A stretch of DNA of 64,000 nucleotides, from NCBI GenBank assembly GCA_017848115.1, contig JAGAKZ010000016.1, positions 20,026 through 84,025 of the forward strand, read 5' to 3'. This document shows positions 20,057 through 29,922 of the stretch, piece by piece. The first letter of the stretch is position 1. Each line of letters begins with the position of its first letter. Source of the stretch: Oscillospiraceae bacterium. Lineage in GTDB: Bacteria > Bacillota > Clostridia > Oscillospirales > Ruminococcaceae. The notes under the pieces were generated by a model that saw only the letters and a list, made by a program, of their open reading frames with translations, was not told the origin of the DNA and made no database searches. Position numbers and translations under genes: made by a program.

Positions 20057-20347
20057 TCAAAATAACTTATTTATAAGAACTCCTGCACCAATCCAACAAT
20101 TTCTGCCTATATGTACGGGCATATTGTACTGATATACTTTTTCACGAAGTTCCGGGCAAATGGGGTGTCCTGCTGTTGCAACCGTAACGTGAGGTCCGAA
20201 CATCGTATAGTCACCTACATATATATGGGTGTCGTCTACGAGTGTCAGTCCGAAGTTTGCGTAGATATATTTGCCGAAATGACAATGACTGCCTCCGAAA
20301 GTTGAATGGAAAGGTGGTTCGAGGTAACATCCTACGATGATCCACAT
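20057..20347 (-). pseudogene. remnant of a maltose/galactoside O-acetyltransferase
   Basis: About 95 codons match the middle of a left-handed beta-helix hexapeptide acetyltransferase: LEPPFH, GKYIYANFGLTLVDD, GDYTMFGPHVTVATAGHP and IGRNCWIGAGV. The N-terminal third is missing, with an in-frame TGA directly before the first ATG. The last coil stops after GAGV, where intact proteins continue with more turns. It is a decayed fragment marking a rearrangement at the edge of the mobile region. Confidence 0.75.
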
Positions 20348-20443
20348 AATTCAGAAGTTTGTCATCTGATCTTAGAAGAAGTAGATTACATAAAATCAGA
20401 GATAAATAATCGAACAGAAAAGTCATATCTTATTGCATTATAA
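20348..20443 (+). pseudogene. possible C-terminal tail of a lost plus-strand gene
   Basis: An open frame without a start codon encodes about 31 residues ending in NRTEKSYLIAL, rich in charged helical residues, and stops just before a hairpin. It could be the tail of a deleted regulator. The evidence is weak. Confidence 0.25.
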
Positions 20444-20448
20444 AAAAG

Positions 20449-20472
20449 ACTGCACATCAAAAGCCGTGCAGT
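20449..20472. terminator. terminator-like hairpin
   Basis: ACTGCAC / GTGCAGT stem just after the truncated plus-strand frame, with an A run before and a weak T tract after. Confidence 0.45.
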
Positions 20473-20500
20473 AATAAAGAAGTATTCAAATATGTAGCAG

Positions 20501-20532
20501 AAGGTTGCGTAGGAAAAACCTACGCAGCCTTT
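20501..20532 (-). terminator. hairpin at the 3' end of the recombinase remnant
   Basis: AAGGTTGCGTAGG pairs with CCTACGCAGCCTT (one G-U pair) and overlaps the stop codon of the recombinase tail. Confidence 0.5.
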
Positions 20533-20768
20533 CTCTTTTTGTCGTAGTCCATACTGTCAGCGACAGCAATGGACGTTGCAACGTGAAATCTGAAATGGAT
20601 TTCGATTTTCTGTTTTCTTCTGCCGCTTGATTTGTCAGGTGCGTGAACGACGATTTTCTCAATCAGCTCGTGCATTATTTCAGGAGTTAACTTTGTGATT
20701 ATCTCGTACTTCCGAACAACCTGTATGAATTGTGCCGTTTCGGTAGCTTTTTGCTGAGATTTTTCCAT
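20520..20768 (-). pseudogene. C-terminal remnant of a large serine recombinase
   Basis: 82 codons resemble only the extreme C-terminus of TndX/TnpX-type recombinases: TAQFIQVVRKY, LTPEIMHELIEKIVVHAP, and KIEIHFRF. There is no catalytic domain and no credible ribosome site. An intact recombinase of the same broad class lies 1 kb away with a parallel C-terminal motif ([13 protein letters not shown]). The tail is therefore probably left from an earlier insertion or recombination at the same locus. Confidence 0.75.
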
Positions 20769-20978
20769 AAGTCAGTACCAGAAGTGTTCCATTTTTGCCC
20801 CAATTTTTTCTCAAAAAAGTCTCAGAAAAGTCTCACGGTAAAAACGCCTGCCCGATTTGTTACGCACCTCCGAAAATAACGGCGCAATTCGTTACGCACC
20901 ATTTGTTATGATTGAATTATTGAGGGAGATGTTGTATAATGAGATTGAATAAAATATGATTTTAAGGAGAGATTATCA
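20769..20978. other. intergenic region with TTACGCACC repeats and GNAT promoter
   Basis: Contains two copies of TTACGCACC (20860-20868, 20892-20900) and a promoter with TTGAAT at 20912-20917 and TATAAT at 20935-20940, 17-bp spacer, serving the GNAT gene. Confidence 0.6.
20912..20940 (+). promoter_or_regulatory. promoter of the GNAT gene
   Basis: TTGAAT-17-TATAAT, 38 bp before the start codon. A TTACGCACC repeat ends 11 bp upstream of the -35 box. Confidence 0.65.
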
Positions 20979-21437
20979 ATGGAAATTATAACGTTTAATC
21001 CTGATATGCAACAATCGGTGGACGATTTTTTCAGCAAATGCTTTTCTGCTGTTGGCATACCATATTCTCCGATGGACAGACACGCTGATATTGCTAATGT
21101 CGAACAGTATTATATGCAAGACGGTTGCTTTTGGTGCCTTTTCGACAATCAGACTCTTGTAGGAACTGTTGCGTTACGCACCATTGACCTTGATAATAAA
21201 GTTGTTGAGCTTAAGCGTATGTTTGTATTACCTGAATATCAAGGCAAAGGCTATGGCAGATTACTTTTGAATTACGCTATAGCCTACGCAAGAGAGCAAC
21301 AGTATAATAAAATATGCTTGGATACCAGAAAACAATTTTCTGCTGCACAACATCTGTATCGTAGTAGCGGTTTTCAAGAAACTGAGAAATATAATGATAA
21401 CGACTGTGCAGAACTTTATTTTGAATTAGTTTTGTGA
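20979..21437 (+). CDS. GNAT-family N-acetyltransferase
   Basis: 152 residues with the acetyl-CoA site: LKRMFVLPEYQGKGYGRLLLNYAI (about 70-93) and the GFQETEKY end motif. AAGGAG precedes the ATG. The substrate cannot be told. It lies between a recombinase remnant and an intact recombinase, so it is probably element-borne accessory DNA. Confidence 0.85.
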   Translation: MEIITFNPDMQQSVDDFFSKCFSAVGIPYSPMDRHADIANVEQYYMQDGCFWCLFDNQTLVGTVALRTIDLDNKVVELKRMFVLPEYQGKGYGRLLLNYAIAYAREQQYNKICLDTRKQFSAAQHLYRSSGFQETEKYNDNDCAELYFELVL

Positions 21438-21759
21438 TACTGCCTTGTTTCGTTACGCATCTATTATAACAAACATTCTTCATGAAAAGTATTTCAAAAC
21501 GTCCTGTAATTATAATTGTATCATAGTCGTTGTTTCGTTTTCGGGACAATGACTATTTTTCTAAAAAAATATTTTTTCATCTGTCTTTCAATCGAGCGTA
21601 AGCGAGATTTCAAGTCAAGGGGTTTGGGTTCTCCCAACAATTTTTTGTATTTGTCTGTACTGACAATTTTCGGAGAAAAGTGGGCAGTGTATAGACAAAT
21701 GCTATGATTTTTTCTCATTGTGCACCTAATTGTAAAAACGGTACCAAATCAAGTACACA
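21438..21759. other. non-coding end region of the mobile element
   Basis: About 320 bp without a convincing gene. It includes a variant TTACGCATC copy at 21453-21461 and a GGGGTTTGGGTTCTCCC segment near 21618. Its place beside the recombinase makes it a candidate site for an element end, but no duplicated att core was found by eye. Confidence 0.35.
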
Positions 21760-23397
<1,638 letters not shown>

Positions 23398-23472
23398 TTA
23401 CAAACAGCAGATTTATGATTTTTGTGTATTCACATTTTAACATATCCGAGGTTAAAAGTAAAGGTACTGCTG

Positions 23473-23501
23473 TTGTAATATTCAAAATTTTATGGTATAC
23501 T
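23473..23501 (+). promoter_or_regulatory. promoter of the NB-ARC gene
   Basis: TTGTAA at 23473-23478 and TATACT at 23496-23501 with 17 bp between, followed by GGGAGG and the ATG. Confidence 0.6.
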
Positions 23502-23533
23502 CTATGTAAGAATTTTTAAGGGAGGTTGGCAGA

Positions 23534-25819
23534 ATGTTACGCTGTGATTTCAGTTCGGTAATCGGAATAATCAGAGAATATATAAGCGAGGGCAACGCAA
23601 CAACCCAGCCCGAGCTTATCGGCGACCTTTTCTGCACCTTTCTTGAAAAGAACGAGGATTTCGATTTTGATAACGGGCAGATTAACCGCTGGATAAAAGG
23701 CTTAGCCGCCGTAAGTCCGAAAATAGCCGAGTTCTATCAGCATAAATCCGCCGCTGAAAGTCTTGCTGCGGATATTGAAACACTTATCTTCCCGATTTTG
23801 CACGATACCGCTATGGCGGCTGAAAATATACACACTCTCGTGATGAACGATATATCCGTTTCAGAGCAGAAAAGGAACGAGCTGACCGCAGAATATCCTG
23901 AAGATATAGCCGCATTTATGGCAACCGTCATAATATTTGCAATAAGCCGCAAATTTGAAAAGCGTGATATAAAAGCCCTTGCATTGGGAACATTATCACC
24001 TGTTGTATCAGATATGATTTTCGACGGCGAAGTACCGAAGCCCTGCAAGCATTTCTGCGGCAGAGATACCGAGCTTGAAAGCTTACACGAATTGCTGAAC
24101 ACACATAATAAGGTTTTCATTCACGGTATTGCAGGTATCGGCAAGAGCGAATTTGCCAAAGCTTATGCAAACGCACACAAAAAGGACTACACCAACATTC
24201 TGTATTTTCAGTATAACAGTAGCTTGCAGAAAATGATTGCCGGTATGGATTTTGCAGACGACAATTCGGGTGATGATGAAACAGAACGTTTCAGAAAGCA
24301 CAACCGTTTCCTGCGCAGTCTTAAGGACGATACCCTGATTATCGTTGACAATTTCAACACTACCGCTTCAAAGGAAACAAAGCTGGATATCCTTATGAAA
24401 TACAACTGCCGTGTTATCTTTACCACACGCAGCAGCTTTGAAGTCGGAACAGCCTTTGAGCTGACCGAAATTTCCGATATTGATACCCTTTTAAGCCTTG
24501 CGAGAAAATTCTATTCCGACCTTGACAGCAACAGAGAAACTGTTGTAAAAATAATCGAAGCCGTGCATCGTCACACTCTTGCAGTTGAAATGTCTGCAAG
24601 ACTGCTTCAAAAGGGAATGCTTGAGCCTGACGAGCTGCTGTCTGCTCTTTTAAATTCAAGTGCAAATCCTGACAGCCCCGATAAAATCGGAATAAACAAG
24701 GATGGCATAAACACCAAAGCTACATATTACAACCATATCCGCACGCTGTTTTCGCTGTATCTTCTTGATGAGGACAAGCAGAGCATTATGCGCTGTATGG
24801 TCTTTGTTCCCCAGACGGGTATCCGCGCAAGAATGTTTGCAAAGTGGCTGGGGCTTAATGCAATGGACGATATAAACGAGCTTGTTGAGCTTGGCTTTAT
24901 CACAAATTCCGAAATGGATAAAATCTCGCTTCTGCCTATGGTTAGGGATATTGCGACCACGGATTTATCAGCGTCAGTAACAAGCTGTATTACTCTGCTT
25001 AATTCAATCCAACAGATTTGCTTACGACACGGAGAGGACGTTCCTTACAGAAAAACACTGTTTGAAATTGTCGAAAGCGTTATCCGTTATGCCGAAAAAG
25101 ATAATTTATCTTTGTATATCCGCTTTATCGAGGACGCATTTTCATATATGGAAAAGTACAAGTATGAAAGCGGTATGCGGCTTATTGTTTCTGAAATGGA
25201 TATGTATAAAAATAAGCTTTCGCCCAATGACTTTGCACTGCTTTATGACTGTAAATCTACTGTTGAAGCAATGCTGAACAATAATGTCACGAAGGCAATC
25301 GCACTTTCGGAAAAAGCTGTGCAGACCTGTATTCCCGAAGCTAATCTGCACCTTGCCGCAAATCTGAATATGAACCTCGGTTACTATTATCACCTTAACA
25401 AAAATACTGTTAAAGCCAAAGAATATATGGAAAAAGGTCTTGCATATATGTGGGAGCATAACGAGCCGAACAATGATGTTGTCATTATGCTCCACAACTA
25501 TGCTAATCTTATGAGTGACCTCGGCGAGCCGATTAAGGCTGTCCGTGCAATGAAAAAGTGTGCGGAGATGATAAAGGCAGCGCATACGGAAGTGTGTGTT
25601 GATTACGCCGACCTTTATCTTGATATTGGTATCATTTATCTGCAAATGCAGAATACCGCCTCCGCTTTTTCATCGTTTGAAGAAGCGTGCAGGGTTTACA
25701 AAGCTGTGCTAAGTGAAAACGAGATACAACAAAAGTGCGGTGTGGTACTGGATTTCTGCAAGTCAATGAATATTTCGTCAACTCCCGATTTCCTTACCTT
25801 TACCCGAAATACTGAATAA
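23534..25819 (+). CDS. STAND NTPase with NB-ARC and C-terminal TPR-like repeats
   Basis: 761 residues. The N-terminal 170 residues are helical and unrecognised. An FCGRDTELESLHELL linker leads into the NTPase domain: Walker A GIAGIGKS (about 198-205), Walker B LIIVDNF (about 268), sensor IFTTR. A winged-helix stretch follows (about 400-470), and TPR-like helices from about 560 to the end. This plan is used by signal-transducing NTPases including many anti-phage sensors and some regulators. It is divergent from the recombinase and ends 20 bp inside the convergent MobB-like gene. The specific role is not known. Confidence 0.8.
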   Translation: MLRCDFSSVIGIIREYISEGNATTQPELIGDLFCTFLEKNEDFDFDNGQINRWIKGLAAVSPKIAEFYQHKSAAESLAADIETLIFPILHDTAMAAENIHTLVMNDISVSEQKRNELTAEYPEDIAAFMATVIIFAISRKFEKRDIKALALGTLSPVVSDMIFDGEVPKPCKHFCGRDTELESLHELLNTHNKVFIHGIAGIGKSEFAKAYANAHKKDYTNILYFQYNSSLQKMIAGMDFADDNSGDDETERFRKHNRFLRSLKDDTLIIVDNFNTTASKETKLDILMKYNCRVIFTTRSSFEVGTAFELTEISDIDTLLSLARKFYSDLDSNRETVVKIIEAVHRHTLAVEMSARLLQKGMLEPDELLSALLNSSANPDSPDKIGINKDGINTKATYYNHIRTLFSLYLLDEDKQSIMRCMVFVPQTGIRARMFAKWLGLNAMDDINELVELGFITNSEMDKISLLPMVRDIATTDLSASVTSCITLLNSIQQICLRHGEDVPYRKTLFEIVESVIRYAEKDNLSLYIRFIEDAFSYMEKYKYESGMRLIVSEMDMYKNKLSPNDFALLYDCKSTVEAMLNNNVTKAIALSEKAVQTCIPEANLHLAANLNMNLGYYYHLNKNTVKAKEYMEKGLAYMWEHNEPNNDVVIMLHNYANLMSDLGEPIKAVRAMKKCAEMIKAAHTEVCVDYADLYLDIGIIYLQMQNTASAFSSFEEACRVYKAVLSENEIQQKCGVVLDFCKSMNISSTPDFLTFTRNTE

Positions 25820-26372
25820 TCCGCACAACCAAATCCAACACAACTGCAATAGGCGAAATCCATAACAGTATATCCTGCCAGCTTTCGACCTTACGCATTT
25901 TCTCAATGACTTTTTTAACGTTAGCAGTCTGCACCTTGCATTTATCGGTGCAGACTGTGATTTTTTCTTCCATAGCGGTAACGGATTTCTGCGAAGCGTC
26001 AAGCATTTTTGCAAAGGAAGCCGCCTGCTGTTTCTGAATATTTCCGTAAACATTATTCAGAATATCAACGACTTCTCCCTTTATTCCTTTTCTGTACTGC
26101 TCTTGCACGTTCAGCGTGTTCAGCTGATTGTCGTTCATCTTCTGCAGCTCTCTTTCGGTAGCGGTCATAAAGTCGGTCAAAGTCCTGCACATCTTCTCCG
26201 TGGTTGCGAGAAGGAGCGCTACCTGCAATTTGTCCTCTGCCTCTTGTCTGTCCTGTTCCCGAAGCGACAGCACCTTCCGATACAAATCGTTCAAGTCCAG
26301 CTGTGGCTTCGTCAAATCCGTATGCGGTTGACTGCTCAAGCTGTTCGGTGCGTTGTTTCTTGGTAAGCTCAT
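25800..26372 (-). CDS. MobB-like coiled-coil membrane protein overlapping the relaxase gene
   Basis: 190 residues: a long helical region (about 25-160, Gln/Lys-rich) and one C-terminal membrane segment (about 166-187, DILLWISPIAVVLDLVV). It starts inside the relaxase gene in another frame, overlapping it by 308 bp. The start is supported by AAGGGG seven bases before the ATG. Small mobilization proteins with a terminal membrane helix that overlap the relaxase gene are known from MobB/MbeB of mobilizable plasmids, where they stabilise the relaxosome. Assignment is by architecture and position. Confidence 0.7.
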   Translation of the reverse strand: MSLPRNNAPNSLSSQPHTDLTKPQLDLNDLYRKVLSLREQDRQEAEDKLQVALLLATTEKMCRTLTDFMTATERELQKMNDNQLNTLNVQEQYRKGIKGEVVDILNNVYGNIQKQQAASFAKMLDASQKSVTAMEEKITVCTDKCKVQTANVKKVIEKMRKVESWQDILLWISPIAVVLDLVVRIIQYFG

Positions 26373-27213
26373 ATTCTATCCCCTTTCTTGTATAGATTTC
26401 TCCAAGCCTGCTTCCTCTGACGGAAACAGGCTTTCCGTTTTTGTCCTTGTATTCTGGGTGTCGGTAGGAAACGGTGTTTCCCGCAACTCGGCACTCCACA
26501 TTGTAATGCTCCGACAGTCCTCGGATAACATCGTCAAAGGTCTTGTTGTTTGGGTCGGCAAGCTCAATCTGAATAACCTCCCGAAGCTCGTCCTTGAAGG
26601 TTTCCGCACCACGCTTTTTCATCTGCTGTTCCGCAAAGCTTTCTCTGTCACGCTGATTATCCAAATCGTGATTGTAGAAATTATCACGGACGGAATTTAC
26701 AAGTCCACGTTTTAAGCATTGTTCTCCGAAGAACTCGGACATCTCATACAAATCACGCTGATTTCTGCGGTAGGACTTGCCCGTGTCGAAATTGCAGTTG
26801 CTGACAAGAAAATGTGTGTGAATATGCTCACGGTCTGTATGCACCGCAAACAAAACCTCAAAGCCCTTATCATACATAAACTCTTTCGCAAACTCTTTTG
26901 CAATTTCGTATGCTTCTCGGTAACTGAGCTTATCGTTATCGTCAGGGTGAAACGATATTGACAGCTTGTGAGCAAGAATTGTATTTGGCTTTAATTTGCT
27001 GTAAGACTTTCCGTTCAGCTTTCGTGTAACAAGAATACTGTTTGCGAAATTATCACGATTACAGCCGAGAGCGTCGTACAGATCGTGTGCAGTTTTAACC
27101 GTTCCGTTACGCACTTGTTCGGGCTTCTTACCGAGCATATACAGTGCGGCGGCTTTAAGCTGGCCTGCGGATTTGCAGGGCTTGTAATCTACGTTCACAT
27201 TTCCGAAGGGCAT
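26065..27213 (-). CDS. relaxase/mobilization nuclease (MobA/VirD2-like)
   Basis: 382 residues. The metal-binding motif III is HTDREHIHTHFLVSN (125-139), and a Tyr near AALYMLGK (about 22-29) is a candidate nucleophile. It nicks oriT and leads the strand into a recipient using a helper conjugation system. The Arg/Gly-rich C-terminus (about 310-382) is where the reading frame is shared with the MobB-like gene, which may explain its low-complexity character. It follows the MobC-like gene without a gap. No coupling protein or type IV secretion genes are in the window. Confidence 0.9.
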   Translation of the reverse strand: MPFGNVNVDYKPCKSAGQLKAAALYMLGKKPEQVRNGTVKTAHDLYDALGCNRDNFANSILVTRKLNGKSYSKLKPNTILAHKLSISFHPDDNDKLSYREAYEIAKEFAKEFMYDKGFEVLFAVHTDREHIHTHFLVSNCNFDTGKSYRRNQRDLYEMSEFFGEQCLKRGLVNSVRDNFYNHDLDNQRDRESFAEQQMKKRGAETFKDELREVIQIELADPNNKTFDDVIRGLSEHYNVECRVAGNTVSYRHPEYKDKNGKPVSVRGSRLGEIYTRKGIEYELTKKQRTEQLEQSTAYGFDEATAGLERFVSEGAVASGTGQTRGRGQIAGSAPSRNHGEDVQDFDRLYDRYRKRAAEDERQSAEHAERARAVQKRNKGRSR

Positions 27214-27576
27214 TTAATCACTCTCCTGAACGTTGACGCTGGGTTTATCCAGAAAATGGCTGACCTTATCAAATATATTAAAGTACGCCGTCCTCATTCG
27301 GAGTATTTCTCCCTCGGCTTCCGTGTGTCTGCCGATATTGACGAGGTAGGCAATCTGATTGAGATTTACACCGATTTTGCGAAGCTCACTGCAAAGGCAT
27401 TTCACATCATCTGTGAAATGGTAAGCCTTGACTTTTGAGCCTTTCAGCAACTTCACAAGAAAATCGGTTTTGCTGAGTCCGCTGGCGGCTTGCTTTTTGT
27501 TGAACAGGGCAAGCTCGCCGTCGGACAATCGTATCGCAAGCTGATGACTGCGGTTTCTGTTGATTTTTTGTGTCAA
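27214..27576 (-). CDS. MobC-like relaxosome accessory protein
   Basis: About 120 residues with a ribbon-helix-helix-like N-terminus (HQLAIRLSDGELALF, then KKQAASGLSKTDFLVKLL) and the MobC signature region LRKIGVNLNQIAYLVN. Such proteins bind oriT and help the relaxase nick. TTG 27576 is preferred because AAAGGAGA lies just upstream. A further TTG at 27615 falls in the oriT hairpin and lacks a site. It directly precedes the relaxase. Confidence 0.8.
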   Translation of the reverse strand: MTQKINRNRSHQLAIRLSDGELALFNKKQAASGLSKTDFLVKLLKGSKVKAYHFTDDVKCLCSELRKIGVNLNQIAYLVNIGRHTEAEGEILRMRTAYFNIFDKVSHFLDKPSVNVQESD

Positions 27577-28011
27577 AAAATCTCCTTTCTCCGTGCTTGG
27601 CACGGTGTTATGCAAACCGTATCGGTTTGCATCAACGGGGGTCTTGGGGGCAAAGCCCCTAAGCAGGTCGTGCCGAAAGGAAAGTCATATTTCACCGTCA
27701 GTTGAAATGTGGCTAGCCGTCGGTACTACCTGCCCATCCCCACATACAATGCCATAAGCCGAAATTTGACTATCCCTTTCAAAGACTTTTTTGGCATTGT
27801 ATGAGGGGATTAACGCTCCTGCGAGATACGCCTGTGGCGTTTGGTGAGGGTTTAACCCGAAGGTTTATGAAAATAGCAGTATCCGCCGCATTTGATATAT
27901 GTGCAGTATCAATATGCGGCGTTTATGCTATCGCTGTTTTCGGCTATGCAGTTTCGGTATCATTTCCACTGTGTTCCGATAGCGGAATGATAGCAAAAAC
28001 CGTATATTTTA
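27577..28011. other. oriT-like region with nested inverted repeats
   Basis: No gene is seen. A perfect hairpin ATGCAAACC/GGTTTGCAT lies at 27610-27632. A long inverted repeat pairs 27738-27753 with 27793-27808 (15 of 16 matched, 39-base loop). Position between the mob genes and the partition genes, together with these repeats, makes it the likely origin of transfer. The nick site cannot be placed. Confidence 0.65.
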
Positions 28012-28389
28012 CTATCCGCCGATAAAATCGAGGTCGATTTCCGAGATTTCTTCCGTTTCTGTTGGCTTTTCGATCGGGACAGGAGCAGAGGTAATACACG
28101 GCTGTGCAAGTCCCGTAAGACAGGCGGAAAGGAAGCTGGGCATTGCCTTTTCAACCGCCGAGCCTATTTGTGCAACCACTCTCTGCACAAATTCGTCCTC
28201 TTTCTCCCGTGTTTCAAAATATGGGTCATCGCAGGCTTGGTAATACCGCTGAAAGTAGTCCGTTACCGCAATAACAACAGCATTGCTGTAGGACTTGAAT
28301 TTCTCCTTATCCATATTCTGAAGCTGTTCCCAAGCCTCACGATGAAGCGGCTTGTCCAGATTGAAGCGTAAGCAAATGGATTTTGTCAA
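28012..28389 (-). CDS. ParR-like partner protein
   Basis: 125 residues. The N-terminus ICLRFNLDKPLHREAWEQLQ followed by KSYSNAVVIAVTDYF resembles the ribbon-helix-helix DNA-binding part of ParR/StbB-type adaptors, and the C-terminus is acidic and Pro-rich. It overlaps the actin-like gene by 4 bp, so it is read as the centromere-binding partner of that filament. Sequence support alone is modest. Confidence 0.55.
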   Translation of the reverse strand: MTKSICLRFNLDKPLHREAWEQLQNMDKEKFKSYSNAVVIAVTDYFQRYYQACDDPYFETREKEDEFVQRVVAQIGSAVEKAMPSFLSACLTGLAQPCITSAPVPIEKPTETEEISEIDLDFIGG

Positions 28390-29315
28390 GCATTATCAGC
28401 CTTCTTTCGTAAGGTCATATATGCGAGTTGTTCGTAGCCTTTGGCGGTTGCACAGATGTCGTCGATAATGTTTACACGCTTGTCGTCGTACTCGCCGAAA
28501 TTTTTGATAAGACAACCTCCGCCGCCTGTTACATACAACCGCATAAGATCGGGATTGTACTCATACTTGCGGAGCGTTTCAAAGATTTCCGAGCAGTATT
28601 CACGGACAGCTTCGGTAATGCAGTTATGATACTTTTCTGAAATATCCGCATTTCCGAAGCGAACAACCTGTTCAATGATGGTATCATCAATCTTAACTCC
28701 CAGCTTGTCCATAACCGCATTTTTAGCAGCTATAACGCACTGGTTTACACCCAACTTTTCGGTGTAACACTTGCTTTCAACGGGCTTTTTATTGTTAATA
28801 TACATAACGTTCATTGTGCCGTTGCCGATATCCGCAAGCATATTCACTCCCACCATTTCGTGAAGCCTGTTGATTACGGCGGTGTAGCCCTGCGGATATA
28901 CCGAACAGCCGACTATTTTAATATGGTACGGCTTATCTCGGTAAACGAAGCGCACGTCATTGTTTCGTGTAATGTAGCTTCTGAAATCCTCACGCTGAGT
29001 TTTTACCCAAGTCAGGGGCAGACCTGCGGCAATGTGTACTTCCGCTTCTGAAATGCCCTGCTGTGAAAGCTCACGGGCGATAGCCATAAGGGTGAACAGG
29101 TAGAAGTCGTTGTCAGCGGACTTGTCCGCAACAAAGGGCTTATGCCCCTCGCCCATACGGTAGTACATTCCGTCATAGACAAGAATGTTACCGCCGAAGG
29201 TCGGCTCGGTGGTGTATGCTGTAATGCCTGTGGGGGTTACGGTGTTGGCGGTTTTGATGTTGCCGTAGCCGTGGTCGATACCTATGATTTTAATTCCGTT
29301 TCTTAATTCTTTCAT
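28386..29315 (-). CDS. ParM/StbA-like actin-fold ATPase
   Basis: 309 residues of the plasmid-segregation actin family: phosphate 1 loop IGIDHGYGNIKTA (11-23), AAGLPLTW, phosphate 2 loop LADIGNGTMNVMYI (about 166-179), and adenosine motif VTGGGG (about 267). ParM filaments push sister plasmids apart. Its presence in an integrated mobile element suggests an extrachromosomal stage, or use in maintaining the excised circle. It is paired with the ParR-like gene. Confidence 0.85.
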   Translation of the reverse strand: MKELRNGIKIIGIDHGYGNIKTANTVTPTGITAYTTEPTFGGNILVYDGMYYRMGEGHKPFVADKSADNDFYLFTLMAIARELSQQGISEAEVHIAAGLPLTWVKTQREDFRSYITRNNDVRFVYRDKPYHIKIVGCSVYPQGYTAVINRLHEMVGVNMLADIGNGTMNVMYINNKKPVESKCYTEKLGVNQCVIAAKNAVMDKLGVKIDDTIIEQVVRFGNADISEKYHNCITEAVREYCSEIFETLRKYEYNPDLMRLYVTGGGGCLIKNFGEYDDKRVNIIDDICATAKGYEQLAYMTLRKKADNA

Positions 29316-29563
29316 GCTGATTCCTCCATATTTTCATTGTTTATTTTGTTTTCAAGCAGCTGCAAAATGAGCTGTTCGGGTTTCTTTTCTGCTGTGCTGT
29401 CCGCAAAGGAGCTTACGATAAAAGTGATTTTTCCGACCTTTTCGGTATGCTCGCAAAGCGGCTCATATCTTTTATCTGTCAAACGCATTGTCCTTTCGAT
29501 ATACTTATTCGGCGCACTTGCTATCGCTGCCGGCAAGTCCGATAGCGTTTCGCCGTAATTCAA
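29312..29563 (-). CDS. TnpW-like small transposon protein
   Basis: About 83 residues. TEKVGKITFIVSSF followed by AEKKPEQLILQLLENK fits the TnpW family found on clostridial mobile elements, whose function is unknown. A TTG at 29563 with AAAGGAG five bases upstream is preferred. The next ATG lies too close to its purine run. It overlaps the ParM-like start by 4 bp. Confidence 0.6.
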   Translation of the reverse strand: MNYGETLSDLPAAIASAPNKYIERTMRLTDKRYEPLCEHTEKVGKITFIVSSFADSTAEKKPEQLILQLLENKINNENMEESA

Positions 29564-29922
29564 GTATACTCCTTTGAGGTGGAAAAGGCATTGTATGGAA
29601 ATTGAACGGAAATTGAGGAGTTTTGTGAAAAATATGATTTTGAGACAGGGGATATATGCAAAAAGAGCCGATGAACTGTGATTTCTCACGTTCATCGGCT
29701 TTTGGACTTTGTATTTGTTTCTTTTATAACGGGCGTTTTTAGTTGTTTAGCTTCAATTAAATGGACTGAACTAACAAAAACGGACAAAGACAAAAAGGCA
29801 GTACGCTCACTTAAAAGAAATAGAAGTATAAAATATTTAGCAACATAAAAAGCCATTTTGTAATCAGTAATTTTCTGTAAATGAATAGTACAATTTTCAT
29901 TTAATGTTATTAATATCACTAC
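29564..29922. other. intergenic region between the mobilization module and the sulfur island
   Basis: No gene is supported. It holds a strong bidirectional terminator and an AT-rich stretch. Confidence 0.5.
29661..29704. terminator. strong bidirectional terminator of the ABC operon
   Basis: AGCCGATGAAC and GTTCATCGGCT pair, with an inner GTGA/TCAC extension, and both flanks carry A/T runs. It lies 220 bp after the last gene of the seven-gene operon and insulates the mobilization genes from it. Confidence 0.85.

Noticed and set aside
29692-29919. 75-codon minus-strand ORF between TnpW-like gene and ABC operon
   Set aside because: AT-rich, overlaps the strong terminator, and has no family resemblance or ribosome site.
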